DNA of 64,000 nucleotides from an uncultured Endomicrobiia bacterium (GCA_938040055.1 CALHWY010000030.1:10133-74132), one strand, 5' to 3'. Numbered from the stretch's first letter, positions 39,001 through 48,382 are shown. Notes: generated from the sequence alone by a model not told the origin. Numbers and translations are program-made.

Positions 39001-42000
39001 GGAATCTAACGAAAAGTATAAAAACGCTTCGCCGGAGCATCACAATGACAACAATATTTCAAACTGGGAATCGGACTTAAGAACGAAAATGGTTGCTTTT
39101 TTCTCCCTGATGTATCCTTTTTCCACAAAATACGCTTTTAAAATCATACGCTCGCTTTACCGCTATAAATATATCAATAATGAGAAAATCCCTTACGGGG
39201 CGAAAGAATTGGTTTTAAGCAGATACGGCGAAACAAAAAAATATTTTCTTTCCATAGCCAGGGACGGAGTCGACGCCGAGCTTGCGGACGGTTTGTCCGA
39301 GACAGTGAAAAAATTGAAAAAAATAAATTTTTCGGACACCGAAGACGAAAAACAGAGAAAAGAATCCGTGAAAGAGCTGGAGTTTTTAACGGACAAGATA
39401 AATGATACGACCATGATTCTTGCCGAACGCCAGGTTCTTATTCTGCTGACTCTCGCGCTGAAATTAGTCAGGGAAAATAACGCGCAGTGGGCGGTTTTGG
39501 CGGACGCGGTCGCGCCGGTTTTAAAGAGTTCGGTTCATAAAAGAAAGGAGATAATAACGGAAGATATCATAAAACGCCTGCAAGAGATCGGAGAAGCGGT
39601 AAATATTGAGGAAGACGAATTTATGAATTCTTTTGTTCCTTTAACTGCGCGCATAATAGCCGGTTCCCATCGCAAATCCGAAACAAATAAGCAGATCAGG
39701 AAAACTTTGTATGAAACCGCTAAAAAACTGTATGAAAAATCGGTTGAAAAAGAATCGGCCGAATTAAACGGAAAAGCTTTTAAAGTTTTGGAAACCGTCG
39801 CCGCCAATGCTCCCGGCAGCGCGGAAATAATGTCCGATATGTTCAGGGATTTCGGCGTCAATGCCGATACTCTTAATTTGTGCGTGGATTCCTGCCGCAA
39901 AGCTGAAATACGCGAATTTGTTTTTTTCTTTCCGGAAAATGATGAAAAAATCGTTTATTCCGAAAATACCGTGGAAATAATTATGCGGGCGGCGGATATC
40001 GCCGATCTTTCGGGAATAATAAAAAACGCCTGCGGCAGCGGCGCGCAAAACGGTACAAAGCTGGCCGGAGCGCTTATTGACGGACTTTACTCTTTGGCGC
40101 AGAACGATTCCGCGCATATGCCCGTGCGCATAAGGGCGGCCAGACTTTTGGGACGCACGGCGCAAAAGGCCCAGACGGAATTTGCCGAAAAACTTGATAC
40201 GCTGAGAATAAACGGGCTTTTTCACTCTCTGGAAATGTTATCCGAGGTGGCCGCGCCTTACGTATATATCGGCAAACCGGACACTGGCCGCGGTCTGTTT
40301 GCCGAAAAGGATTATATGTCTGTTTTTAACTATACTCGGATTCTTAAACATATCCCCGAGGAGATGTTATCGGAGTGGAAGATTTTTTTCAAAAATCCCG
40401 TTTTCTTGGACGTAAAAGGCGTTACGGATAAAAACAATGAAAAAATCAAAGCGATAGCCGAGGAATTTGAGAAGCTTCAGGAAGTTCTGAAATTCAATTT
40501 TCTCGCTTTGGAGGCGGCGTCCAAGCTGACCGTAAAATCTCCCGTGAGAGATTTTGAGAATATAATGTTTAATATTTCAAAGATGGCGGAAAGCCTCACC
40601 AAAATAAATGAAGGACACGGACAAGCGGGTATGAGGGCGATAGAAAAGATTATGGACGAGATCCGCAGCGGGGACGGTTTGAACGAGCAGTTTATCAAAC
40701 GGCAGAATACCATCGGAAAATGGGATGAAGACAAAATAGATCAGATTGACGGTATTAATACATTAATCAACGCCATACACCAGACAAGCATATCCGATTT
40801 TAAAAAACAGATAGCGAACTTGCAGAAAATGAACGATGAAGACGTGCGTACCGTGACAGCCTCCGGTTACAACAAGGACGAAGCGAGCAGAGAGAACGTG
40901 AAAATAGTCGGTTACGATCTGTCCGGAGAAAAGCATATTAACAGAGACGTAAAAAACTTTTTTATAAAACTTGCCGAAGGGAATGTTTCGATAGATAATT
41001 TTATTTTCAAAGAAGCTTTGGTAGTATGGAGCACGCGCCTTTTTGCTCACAGCGTGGACATATTTTTCAATTTCGGGGAAAACGACCGGGGTATGACCGT
41101 ATATTACCATGAAGGCGGCAGAAGCACGGGAAACTCGGCAAGAGTCATATATTTCGAAAAAGTTTTGAAAAAGCTCGGATTTCAGGTGGAAGCCGACTCA
41201 AGAACGGACATAAATCTTCCCGGAACATGCGGGCTTAAGGCGGTTTTAAATAAAAATGCCGGGCTTAACGATTCGATGGATTTGGTTGGCATCGCCGGCA
41301 AAACGATAATGCTTTTTAAACATTCCACGAATCTTGATATGCAGCTTGAAGACGAGGTTTTTGACAGATACGCGCGCAATTTTTCAGAGGAAATTCTTGA
41401 ACGGCTTGTCGAGAAATTTATGGCGGGAGAAATCTGGTACGGATACAATTACATTCCGAACGGGAGGACCGCTTTCACAAAAGACGTGCAAGACAGGGTT
41501 CCTGCGGAAAGTTTAGACTATGTAAATGGCACTTTTAACGGAATTCTGCAATATTTGGGGCTGCCGCTTATAAAAACGCACGGTTACAGAAGAGAAAAGC
41601 TTACTCAAAGCATGATAGACAAATATTTAAACCGGGAAATAGAAAGAGCGTATATTGAAGGCAGAATAATCGTCAATAAGGACGGCATGCTTGCGCCGGA
41701 GGAAAATTACGATATTATTAATTCTTTCGTGTCTTCCGTAATGAATTCGCAAGAGAATGAAAACGAGGCTGTCAGGCAAAGCAAAACCATAAATCTTGCG
41801 GGCAAGCGCAAATTCAATTACAGAACTCTGGGTTTTGTCGGCAGCTATATGTTTGTCAGCGGAGTATACCGGACGCCTTCCGGAAACATATTTATACAAG
41901 GTTTGATGAACCCCTCGACCGGCCGCGTCAAATACGCTTTTAGCGAATATGTAGGAGAAGACGGAAGAGTAAAACTTGATAACGCCGCTCTGGTAAACAT

Positions 42001-44593
42001 TTTAAACGAAAACGGGCTTAATCTTCCGAGCGAACAGGAGTTTATCGGCAAAAGGGAAAAAGAAAATATACGCAAATCCATGACATCCGGGCTAAGAATA
42101 ACCGAAAGCCCTGAAATCATATGTCTGCCGACTTCGGACGGAGACGGAACGTATGTCGCGGGCGATATTACTTTTGACAGAGCGTCCGTCCGGAAAAACA
42201 ATATACTCGTGGTGCCGTATACTACGCCGGACGACGTGAAAGCCATTGAAACCGCTAAAGGCATCATCACTACCAGCGGCGGACTTTTAAGCCATGCGGC
42301 GATTACCACGAGAGAATACAGGAAACCTTCCGTTATCGTTCCCGGCGCCGCGCTGACCGCGGAATATATCGACGCCGTGTATTATGTTCAGTCCGGCGAC
42401 ATAGAAAAAATAGGAGACGCCAGCGTTAAAAAGGTTGCCGAGCAGAGAAAGAACATACCCGAAGGGGCGAGAGTGCTGCTTAACGGAGAAACCGGAAATA
42501 TTCTGCTGTTTGACGATATCGACATAACGGTTCTTGACGAACTGCAGTCCGCGATAGACAATGCGGACGCCGACGGATTGTCGGTTTTTTTCGGAAAATA
42601 CAAAGACGACGAAAAAATCGGAAAGCTTGTCGAATACGCGTATTTTCAGATAACCGGCAACGTCCGCCTCAAAAAGATGCTCGACGCTCTTTTCGGAGAC
42701 GGGACGGTCAAAATGCCGGAAGTCGTCAAAAACAAAGTAAAAGAGCTTAATGAGGGATATTTCAATGAAAAAATGCGCATTATCGAAGAGGCTCTGGATA
42801 CGCTTGAGAGAACGGAAAACATAAACATAGCTTACGGGATATACGATAAGCTGATAAGCAAACTGAGTTTTATAAAGACCGACAAAGAAAACGAGGCGGT
42901 AAAAAAACGCTTGCTGGCAAGAATTACGGAATTGGATTCGGAGAAAAAAATAAGAGACAAAGTTTATGAATATGTCAGCGAGGTCATAAGAATGGCGAAA
43001 AGATACGCAAACAAAAAAAATCTCAGTGAAGGCGATATAGGAGAAATGGTTAAAATACAGCTTCGGGCCGCCGTGTATAATTATTATGTCGCGGACGCCG
43101 AAACGAGAGAAGATCTCCGCAATATTAAAAAAGAGCTTATGGAAGTCATTTCCGAAATCGATAAAATACTGGGCGGCTATCAGTCCAGGCGCAAAACCGC
43201 CGATATAGACAATGAAATATCCTTTTTCGACGAAATATATTATGAGGATATTTTCAGATTCGGTTCAAAAACCACGGAGCTCGCTTCTATGTACAGACAG
43301 CTCAAAATAAAAAACAATTTTAATGTTTCGGTTCCTATGGGAATAGGAATAAGCGCAAACGTATTTGATATTTATTTTGAAAGTACCGGAAAGTCCGGGA
43401 AATATAAAGAGCTGTCCGAAAAATTCAGAGACGCCGTCAATAAAAAAGATATCGCCGCAGCGAAAGAGGCGGCTGCCGAAATAAAGAATCTCATAGGCGG
43501 GGAAAATCTTGAAGAAAAATACGCAAAAGCCAGGGAAGAGCTCGGCGGCAAAATCCGGGAACTGCTTAAAGACGGCGTCAAATATTGCGTGAGATCTTCG
43601 GGAGTGGGGGAAGACGGAGAAAACAGGGCTTATGCCGGAATGGGAGAAAGCATGCTTAACAAAGAGCGCGGCAAAATATTTTCACATATCGAAGAATGCT
43701 GGAAATCTTTCTATTCCGACCGGAGCATAGAATATATGGCCGAGAACGGGAAAGTCGTAAAACCGGCGGTCTTGATACAGGAAATGGTAAATTCCGCCAA
43801 ATCGGGGGTTGTGTTCAGCAGAGATAAATACGGAAGAGCGACTATAGAAGTTGCATACGGGCTCGGGGAAGGGGTCGTGTCAAACACCGTGACGCCTGAC
43901 ACGATAATCGCGGATCTGGAAAAAGGAGAGGCGATCGATTATTCCGTAGCGGAAAAAAATCTGCGCATTGTGGCCGCCGACGACGGAACGGAACTCCGGC
44001 CTGTCGCCGAAGGCGTCAACAAGAGAGTTCTGGACGCTAAGGAAATCAAATATCTCTCGGAAATAGTAATGGCTTTGGAAAGCAACGCGGGCTATCCCGT
44101 AGATGTCGAGTTTGCGTTTGACGAAAAGGGGCATCTTTTCATTCTTCAGAGAAGAGCCATTACCACGCTGGAAAATGCTTCTCCGGCTTCTCCCGTTTAT
44201 GTCGAGAGACAATATAATATAATTCTGACAGCGGAAGATTGGCCGGAAAATGATAAAAATTCCATAGTGGTAAATATCGTTCATCCTGACAAAAACGAGT
44301 CTGTCAGCGTGCGCTTTAAAGAAAGCAGAAATAGCAATATCGTACTTTCTTTGCCTTCCGAATACGGCGATATTATAGAAAAAGAAGCTTTTATCGCAGA
44401 ACTTCTAGAGAGAATAAATAATGATGGCGTGGTTTTAAAGCGCCTCAAAAAACATATGCCCGGCGTTCCGGTTAAAAAAGGAAAAATCGGATTGCTGCCG
44501 CCTCTGTATTATGAAGGCGGCGCGGAACTGAAAGTTCCGGACGAGATGCGTCCGTCTCCGAAATTGATGCGTGAAATGCTTTCGGCCGCATAG
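36002..44593 (+). CDS. Giant exported multidomain protein B, paralogue of A
   Basis: 2863 residues. ATG 36002 has GGGGA just upstream; ATG 35990, four codons earlier, lies within the previous gene's tandem stop codons and is the alternative. Same order as A: signal peptide (to about residue 42), NIQDLHCHGETQ (H78, H80), E106, GGFHSGGL (H464); CPBP-like segment with EEAVFR (E656, E657, R661), H696 and HVLNN (H748, N751); swivel SGGLLSHAAITTR (H2098); ATP-grasp with FGSKTTELA (about 2420), CVRSSGVGEDGE (R2531) and LFILQRR (about 2716). B has about 480 more residues than A, mostly in the middle: a helical, HEAT-like stretch around 1080-1440. It ends SAA like A's AAA. Coupled to A by a 14-base gap. 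Confidence 0.8.
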   Translation: MEKFLFKLCLRLKDFKKAVSVFICLSLLISSVFVPEPAHASAEENFAADFRIPASMGRIVAEKYFGGDEIIVNIQDLHCHGETQKNICKILGFLDEKYGLDGVFLEGAAGEIDTGLLSELASTEIGKNTVEKLCESGYLGGAEYYAALNKKDKFIKGIEDKTLYDRNIALLNKIMAVKPEVSEICDSLIGEMLTVKRDYGNKDTRRLDSLISKFNKNKIKSEKYYPALIKTASSLGFDTDDYPAIKAYSESLKKSKSINSEKTRFQFGVFFSELKNKIPYKEYTRLSQKSASFANIEDISSELADYDAKYSICEKAGLSHLKNFLNYLQFSDKVNPVELIREEKNIKEDLYSALGKTKYEREVFFLFDFIPSVQGYFTADITAEELEFFRSNFARFERIWCSYFAQNTAEKLSPYADMLSEYHDNNVKRDAVFADFLLKNSRRPDFAKTAAKKNIKAVITGGFHSGGLEKIFSDNKISYVTIMPKVTSGIEEARGIYADTIKSYSSIAASAINIKPFMSERINESLPKVISGAFSALSNISFADNDAKKTQLYEFVQKEFINKRSGDDIVVSKWEIDAFKDGKMTVSVVYKNKTGGNEIPARYEFSGNKFRTLSGESGGETRWRGKRLLSMPDGFFKNAKTPFYKFYTVIAAPVIEEAVFRFLPFVLAGAFFSNPVSFVPAAVTVATGVFLFTFLHNIKNKSANVNFYFSDPRMRYIFFSSIFLTAVFLITAAAAAPFAAYGVSVLAHVLNNAFVLSGKLRGFVLNAAEKAPKEAALENYDDMVEELEYLVNGKTYGNYSGSWEVADELKARFNAVVEKLREAGGMPVDEKYAAAARQINELYRLLLTEELKAGNEYYGVFLADMRKALEKAGKYVRYEETGETVYDEISATVFDVLSKELGNALRGLQYRDEKNNAVLRDAESKMDSLTEDMSAAQKKAVVRGVLEQLAPFIEKDNKNSGKYTGDVNIKFMQLSLYFEDGSEAEDSLFSRFLKSFDERWESNEKYKNASPEHHNDNNISNWESDLRTKMVAFFSLMYPFSTKYAFKIIRSLYRYKYINNEKIPYGAKELVLSRYGETKKYFLSIARDGVDAELADGLSETVKKLKKINFSDTEDEKQRKESVKELEFLTDKINDTTMILAERQVLILLTLALKLVRENNAQWAVLADAVAPVLKSSVHKRKEIITEDIIKRLQEIGEAVNIEEDEFMNSFVPLTARIIAGSHRKSETNKQIRKTLYETAKKLYEKSVEKESAELNGKAFKVLETVAANAPGSAEIMSDMFRDFGVNADTLNLCVDSCRKAEIREFVFFFPENDEKIVYSENTVEIIMRAADIADLSGIIKNACGSGAQNGTKLAGALIDGLYSLAQNDSAHMPVRIRAARLLGRTAQKAQTEFAEKLDTLRINGLFHSLEMLSEVAAPYVYIGKPDTGRGLFAEKDYMSVFNYTRILKHIPEEMLSEWKIFFKNPVFLDVKGVTDKNNEKIKAIAEEFEKLQEVLKFNFLALEAASKLTVKSPVRDFENIMFNISKMAESLTKINEGHGQAGMRAIEKIMDEIRSGDGLNEQFIKRQNTIGKWDEDKIDQIDGINTLINAIHQTSISDFKKQIANLQKMNDEDVRTVTASGYNKDEASRENVKIVGYDLSGEKHINRDVKNFFIKLAEGNVSIDNFIFKEALVVWSTRLFAHSVDIFFNFGENDRGMTVYYHEGGRSTGNSARVIYFEKVLKKLGFQVEADSRTDINLPGTCGLKAVLNKNAGLNDSMDLVGIAGKTIMLFKHSTNLDMQLEDEVFDRYARNFSEEILERLVEKFMAGEIWYGYNYIPNGRTAFTKDVQDRVPAESLDYVNGTFNGILQYLGLPLIKTHGYRREKLTQSMIDKYLNREIERAYIEGRIIVNKDGMLAPEENYDIINSFVSSVMNSQENENEAVRQSKTINLAGKRKFNYRTLGFVGSYMFVSGVYRTPSGNIFIQGLMNPSTGRVKYAFSEYVGEDGRVKLDNAALVNILNENGLNLPSEQEFIGKREKENIRKSMTSGLRITESPEIICLPTSDGDGTYVAGDITFDRASVRKNNILVVPYTTPDDVKAIETAKGIITTSGGLLSHAAITTREYRKPSVIVPGAALTAEYIDAVYYVQSGDIEKIGDASVKKVAEQRKNIPEGARVLLNGETGNILLFDDIDITVLDELQSAIDNADADGLSVFFGKYKDDEKIGKLVEYAYFQITGNVRLKKMLDALFGDGTVKMPEVVKNKVKELNEGYFNEKMRIIEEALDTLERTENINIAYGIYDKLISKLSFIKTDKENEAVKKRLLARITELDSEKKIRDKVYEYVSEVIRMAKRYANKKNLSEGDIGEMVKIQLRAAVYNYYVADAETREDLRNIKKELMEVISEIDKILGGYQSRRKTADIDNEISFFDEIYYEDIFRFGSKTTELASMYRQLKIKNNFNVSVPMGIGISANVFDIYFESTGKSGKYKELSEKFRDAVNKKDIAAAKEAAAEIKNLIGGENLEEKYAKAREELGGKIRELLKDGVKYCVRSSGVGEDGENRAYAGMGESMLNKERGKIFSHIEECWKSFYSDRSIEYMAENGKVVKPAVLIQEMVNSAKSGVVFSRDKYGRATIEVAYGLGEGVVSNTVTPDTIIADLEKGEAIDYSVAEKNLRIVAADDGTELRPVAEGVNKRVLDAKEIKYLSEIVMALESNAGYPVDVEFAFDEKGHLFILQRRAITTLENASPASPVYVERQYNIILTAEDWPENDKNSIVVNIVHPDKNESVSVRFKESRNSNIVLSLPSEYGDIIEKEAFIAELLERINNDGVVLKRLKKHMPGVPVKKGKIGLLPPLYYEGGAELKVPDEMRPSPKLMREMLSAA

Positions 44594-44876
44594 GAGTAAA
44601 CTTTATTATTTTTGCCTGCGGCGGACTTAATGCGTAAAAAATGCCGCCGCAGACTGTTTTTGTCCCGGGATATTACAATGTTTGAAAACGCGGAAAATAT
44701 TATGAAAGTTTTCTGAACCCGTTTATGCGGTTTAAAAAAATGGCTTTGCATTGCGTGCGGGTTAACATAAACGCGGAAAAATCAAGCGCCGGCAAAAACC
44801 GCGCGCAAAAAGCGTCTTTTGCCGCTTTCGCGATTGTTTTTGCTTTCCGCCGATTTCTTTTGCCGCGCGGAAATTG
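44594..44876. other. Intergenic stretch after the giant genes
   Basis: No gene was recognised in about 280 bases, and no clear terminator for the giant genes. Confidence 0.4.
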
Positions 44877-44882
44877 TATAAT
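44854..44882 (+). promoter_or_regulatory. Promoter of ychF
   Basis: A perfect -10 TATAAT (44877-44882) with only a poor -35 (TTTCTT, 44854-44859) 17 bases upstream. Transcript start near 44889; SD AGAGGA at 44905-44910. Confidence 0.45.
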
Positions 44883-44915
44883 AAACGCTTACAATAAACT
44901 TATACAGAGGATTAT

Positions 44916-46013
44916 ATGAAACTGGGCATAGTAGGTTTGCCGAATGTGGGAAAATCAACATTGTTTAATGCCATAACAAAAGCGGGCGCGGAAGTCGCGA
45001 ACTACCCTTTCTGCACAATTGATCCCAATGTGGGAGTTGTCACGGTTCCGGACAAAAGACTGGATTTCCTTGAAAAAGTATACCGTTCGAAGAAAAAAAT
45101 TCCCGCGGCCGTCGAATTTGTGGATATAGCCGGACTTGTTAAAGGCGCCTCGCGCGGGGAAGGTCTAGGCAATCAGTTCTTGGCGCATATAAGAGAAACC
45201 GCCGCCATAGTGCATGTGGTAAGATGTTTTGAAAGCGGCGGCATAACGCATGTCATGGGCGGGGTTGATCCTTTGAGGGATATTGAGATAATTGAGACGG
45301 AACTTATTCTGGCGGATATGGAAGCGGTGGACAAAAAACTTGAAAGGCTTGAAAAAGGCATAAGGCTTAATGACAAAAAAATTATCGCGCAAAGAGAGTT
45401 TGCGCTTAAGGCGAAAGCTCATCTTGAAGCGGGAAATCCCGCCAGAACTTTGCCGTTTAACGAAGACGAAAAACTTATTCTTAGAGATTTTTTTCTTATA
45501 ACGGCAAAACCCGTTTTATATGTCTGCAATGTCGCCGAGGGGGAGCCCTCGCACATGGATAATGTACATACAGGGGCGGTCGCGGCGAAAGCGGCGAAAG
45601 AAGGCGCGCAGGCTATTTCGGTTTGCGCAAAGATTGAAGCCGAGCTTTCCGAATTGTCCGACGGCGACAGAGAAATATTTTTAAAAGATCTCGGCATTGA
45701 AGAAGCGGGGCTGAGCCGTCTTATAAAAGCCGGATACGAACTTCTGGGCCTTGCGACTTTTTTAACCGCCGGAGAAAGCGAGACGCGCGCATGGACGATA
45801 AAAAAAGGCTTTTTGGCTCCGCAGGCCGCCGGAGTTATACATTCCGACTTTGAAAGAGGCTTTATAAGAGCGGAGGTAATGAGTTTTAACGATCTTTACA
45901 GGCTCGGAAGCGAAAAGGCCGTCAGAGACGCCGGACTTTTAAGGAGCGAAGGCAAAGATTATATAGTTAAAGACGGCGACATAATTGAATTCAGGTTTAA
46001 CGTCACAAAATAA
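44916..46013 (+). CDS. ychF: Redox-regulated ATPase YchF
   Basis: A 365-residue YchF/OLA1 protein, standard length. P-loop GLPNVGKST (residues 7-15), [34 protein letters not shown] (G3 and switch), and NVAE in place of the NKxD G4 motif, the known change that makes YchF prefer ATP to GTP. A coiled-coil insertion follows the Ras-like domain and a C-terminal TGS domain (about 280-365) ends with [13 protein letters not shown]. Ribosome-associated stress regulator. It stands alone with its own promoter, 20 bases before the nitroreductase gene. Confidence 0.96.
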   Translation: MKLGIVGLPNVGKSTLFNAITKAGAEVANYPFCTIDPNVGVVTVPDKRLDFLEKVYRSKKKIPAAVEFVDIAGLVKGASRGEGLGNQFLAHIRETAAIVHVVRCFESGGITHVMGGVDPLRDIEIIETELILADMEAVDKKLERLEKGIRLNDKKIIAQREFALKAKAHLEAGNPARTLPFNEDEKLILRDFFLITAKPVLYVCNVAEGEPSHMDNVHTGAVAAKAAKEGAQAISVCAKIEAELSELSDGDREIFLKDLGIEEAGLSRLIKAGYELLGLATFLTAGESETRAWTIKKGFLAPQAAGVIHSDFERGFIRAEVMSFNDLYRLGSEKAVRDAGLLRSEGKDYIVKDGDIIEFRFNVTK

Positions 46014-46032
46014 TTTTTTTAGGGATGCGCAA

Positions 46033-46578
46033 ATGAAAACTCTTGACGAAATAATAAAAGGGCGGAAAAGCACAAGAAATTATAAGAGCGATCCCGTCGA
46101 AAAAGAGAAAATTATGCTGCTTCTTGAGGCCGCCCGCCTTGCGCCTTCGGCATGCAATGCCCAGCCGTGGAAATTCATCGTTGTGGAAAATCCGCGTCTT
46201 AAAGAAGATGTGGTCAAAGAAGGGCTCAATAATCTTGTCGTCGCAAACAGATGGGCCCAAGACGCTCCGGTTATTATAGCCGTTTGCAGCCTGACAAAAT
46301 TTTTTGTGCACAAAGTGGCGGAAAAGATCCAGGACGTCGACTATCATCTTATCGATCTGGGAATAGCGTGCGAGCATCTGGTTTTAAAAGCCGAAGAACT
46401 GGGGCTGGGAACATGTTATATAGGCTGGTTCAGGGGAAAAGAAATAAAAAAAATACTGAAAATACCTTCTTCGCACAAAATCGAATGTCTTATAACTTTA
46501 GGATATCCGAAAGAAACGGAGCAAACTTCCGCGCGCGCGGCAAGAAAAAGCATTGAAGAGATAGCTGAATTTAAATAA
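46033..46578 (+). CDS. Nitroreductase family protein
   Basis: A 181-residue FMN-dependent nitroreductase. KGRKSTRNY near the N-terminus (phosphate-binding Arg), SACNAQPWKFIVVE near 40, and EELGLGTCYIGWFRG near 130 are the three FMN-site blocks of the family. These enzymes reduce nitro compounds, quinones or flavins with NAD(P)H as homodimers; substrate cannot be told. ATG 46033 has AGGGA at 46021-46025; the frame is open to 45985 inside ychF but that start lacks an SD. Confidence 0.88.
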   Translation: MKTLDEIIKGRKSTRNYKSDPVEKEKIMLLLEAARLAPSACNAQPWKFIVVENPRLKEDVVKEGLNNLVVANRWAQDAPVIIAVCSLTKFFVHKVAEKIQDVDYHLIDLGIACEHLVLKAEELGLGTCYIGWFRGKEIKKILKIPSSHKIECLITLGYPKETEQTSARAARKSIEEIAEFK

Positions 46579-46592
46579 AAAGAAAAGTTTGA

Positions 46593-46760
46593 AAACGAAC
46601 GGGGTCCGTCTGCGCCGGGTTTTTTGCCGATGAAGCGGAAATTGCCGCCGCAAAAATTTATCCGCGACATTCGGGGCGCGCGCTGTTTCCGGAGTTTTTA
46701 GCGCGCATAAAACCGAAAGTCCTTATATTCCCGCATGAAGACGGAAGCTGGATTTTTTAA
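46593..46760 (+). pseudogene. Possible coding remnant
   Basis: A 55-codon open stretch with protein-like composition (DEAEIAAAKIYPRHSGRALF, then FLARIKPKVLIFPHEDGSWIF) but no start codon and no SD. It follows the nitroreductase stop. I do not recognise the family. Just downstream a second short patch (around 46829-46919) begins MKKSDGGKRELIYGRFFKGG. Both could be debris of one lost gene. Confidence 0.25.
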
Positions 46761-46977
46761 GATATTCCGCGGCCGGCGGGAAAGGAAAGATATCATTTTA
46801 GGGTAAAACCGGAAGTTCGGTAATACGGATGAAAAAAAGCGATGGCGGAAAGAGAGAGCTGATTTACGGCAGATTTTTTAAGGGCGGGTTTTCTGGAATG
46901 TTTTTATGCCGTCAGCAATAACCGCGCTTTTGCGGACGCGCGAAAGATGAATTTTGAAATTACAGTCAAATTAAAAT

Positions 46978-47008
46978 ACCGCCTTTGAAGGTTTTGGGCG
47001 GTGTTTTT
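46978..47008 (+). terminator. Terminator-like hairpin just upstream of terC
   Basis: ACCGCC (46978-46983) and GGCGGT (46997-47002), then GTTTTT. It either ends transcription from the ychF side or acts as a leader attenuator for the TerC-family gene 32 bases downstream. No promoter is evident between hairpin and gene. Confidence 0.55.
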
Positions 47009-47039
47009 AAATATCATATTTCAAGAGGCCGGATAAATA

Positions 47040-47957
47040 ATGAATCATCATTTGATTATGTGGATCGCTTTCTGGGCAGTTGTAGCGGCCGCTTTGTTTA
47101 TAGATCTTGTCATATTAAACAAACATCAGGGCAATGTCAGTATGAAAGAAGCGGCGGTTATGGTCTGCGCATGGGCCGCTTTGGCGCTGTCTTTCGGGGC
47201 CGCTATATATTTTGTCTTTACTCCCGCAATGGCTTTGGAATATGTTACGGGCTATTTAGTCGAATATTCTTTATCCGTAGACAATATGTTCGTTTTTCTT
47301 ATGATATTTTCTTATTTCGCCGTTCCGAAACGCCGTCAGCCGAAAGTGCTTATGTACGGCATTATAGGAGCCGTATTGCTGAGATTTTTGTTTGTTTTCA
47401 TAGGCGTGCAGCTTATAAACGCGTTTACGTGGATAATATATGTTTTCGGAATAATCCTTATTCTGACGGCTGTTAAAATGATGGCGAAAAAAGACGAAAA
47501 AATTGATCCTTCCGGAAATATCGCTTACAGGGCTTTAAAAAAGATTTATCCTTTCAAAGCCGAACACGGCACTGACAAATTTTTTATAAGAGAGGGAGGA
47601 ATTTTGTACGCCACTCCGATGCTGGCGTCGGTTGTCGTCGTGGAAATGAGCGATATAATCTTCGCCGTAGATTCCATCCCGGCGGTGTTATCGATTTCAA
47701 GAGACACGTTTATAGTTTACACGTCCAATATTTTTGCCGTTATAGGATTAAGATCTTTGTATTTTCTTCTTTCCAGTCTTGCGGCGCGGTTCCGGCTTTT
47801 GCATTACGGCGTTGCTTTTATACTGATCTTCGTCGGAGTTAAAATGATAATATCTCCTTTTTACCATATACCCACCCCCGCCTCTTTGGCGGTCATCGTT
47901 TCGGTTTTGGCAGCGTCTGTAATCATTTCCGAGTTCCGTGACAAAAGGCGTTCTTAA
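47040..47957 (+). CDS. TerC family membrane protein (Alx/TerC type)
   Basis: A 305-residue integral membrane protein of the TerC/Alx family with about nine helices. Diagnostic blocks: EYSLSVDNMFVFLMIF (residues about 76-92, acidic residue in the first repeat) and VVVEMSDIIFAVDSIPAVL (about 200-218, second repeat), plus YTSNIFAVIGLRSLYFLL. Members export Mn2+ or support metallation of exported enzymes; in Enterobacteria, Alx and MntP are under Mn2+/pH-responsive yybP-ykoY leaders. I looked for that aptamer upstream and could not recognise it. SD AGAGG at 47024-47028. Confidence 0.9.
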   Translation: MNHHLIMWIAFWAVVAAALFIDLVILNKHQGNVSMKEAAVMVCAWAALALSFGAAIYFVFTPAMALEYVTGYLVEYSLSVDNMFVFLMIFSYFAVPKRRQPKVLMYGIIGAVLLRFLFVFIGVQLINAFTWIIYVFGIILILTAVKMMAKKDEKIDPSGNIAYRALKKIYPFKAEHGTDKFFIREGGILYATPMLASVVVVEMSDIIFAVDSIPAVLSISRDTFIVYTSNIFAVIGLRSLYFLLSSLAARFRLLHYGVAFILIFVGVKMIISPFYHIPTPASLAVIVSVLAASVIISEFRDKRRS

Positions 47958-48382
47958 ATCTTAACCGCCCCGCCCGCTCCGGCGGATTGCGGCATAATGT
48001 TTTAAGGCGGTATCCGGCGGGGATTTGCATATGTGCGGTCCGAATATGCGTCCGGCGCGATTTTTTTAAAGGCTGGAATTTAAGCCGGATGAAACTTATG
48101 TCGGCGCGCCGTTCCGGCGAAATTTTTGCGGACTGCGGTTAAAACGGCTTTCCCGTCGTACGGTTTTTGCGGCAAACGGCTTTTACGGATCTCGAATCCA
48201 AGCTTAAGGTTGAAAAGATTCAGCACAATTATATTATTTCCCGCATAAATATATGCCCTTTCGTGCTTATGTTTTCGCGGAAAATTTTGCCGCATTCTTT
48301 TCGTATTCGGTAAAATAACCGCCGTCCGCCCGCTTTTTTGCGCTTTTATTGCCGGAAGTTCTAATCCGGCTGCGCGAAAAAT
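47958..48382. other. Intergenic stretch between convergent genes
   Basis: No coding signal was recognised on either strand in about 425 bases; a minus-strand frame at 48080-48295 is Arg/Lys-rich and unconvincing. The region ends in a bidirectional terminator. Confidence 0.45.

Noticed and set aside
46579..47039. yybP-ykoY Mn2+ riboswitch before terC
   Set aside because: Expected from the gene family, but I could not find the conserved aptamer core; only the expression-platform-like hairpin is reported.
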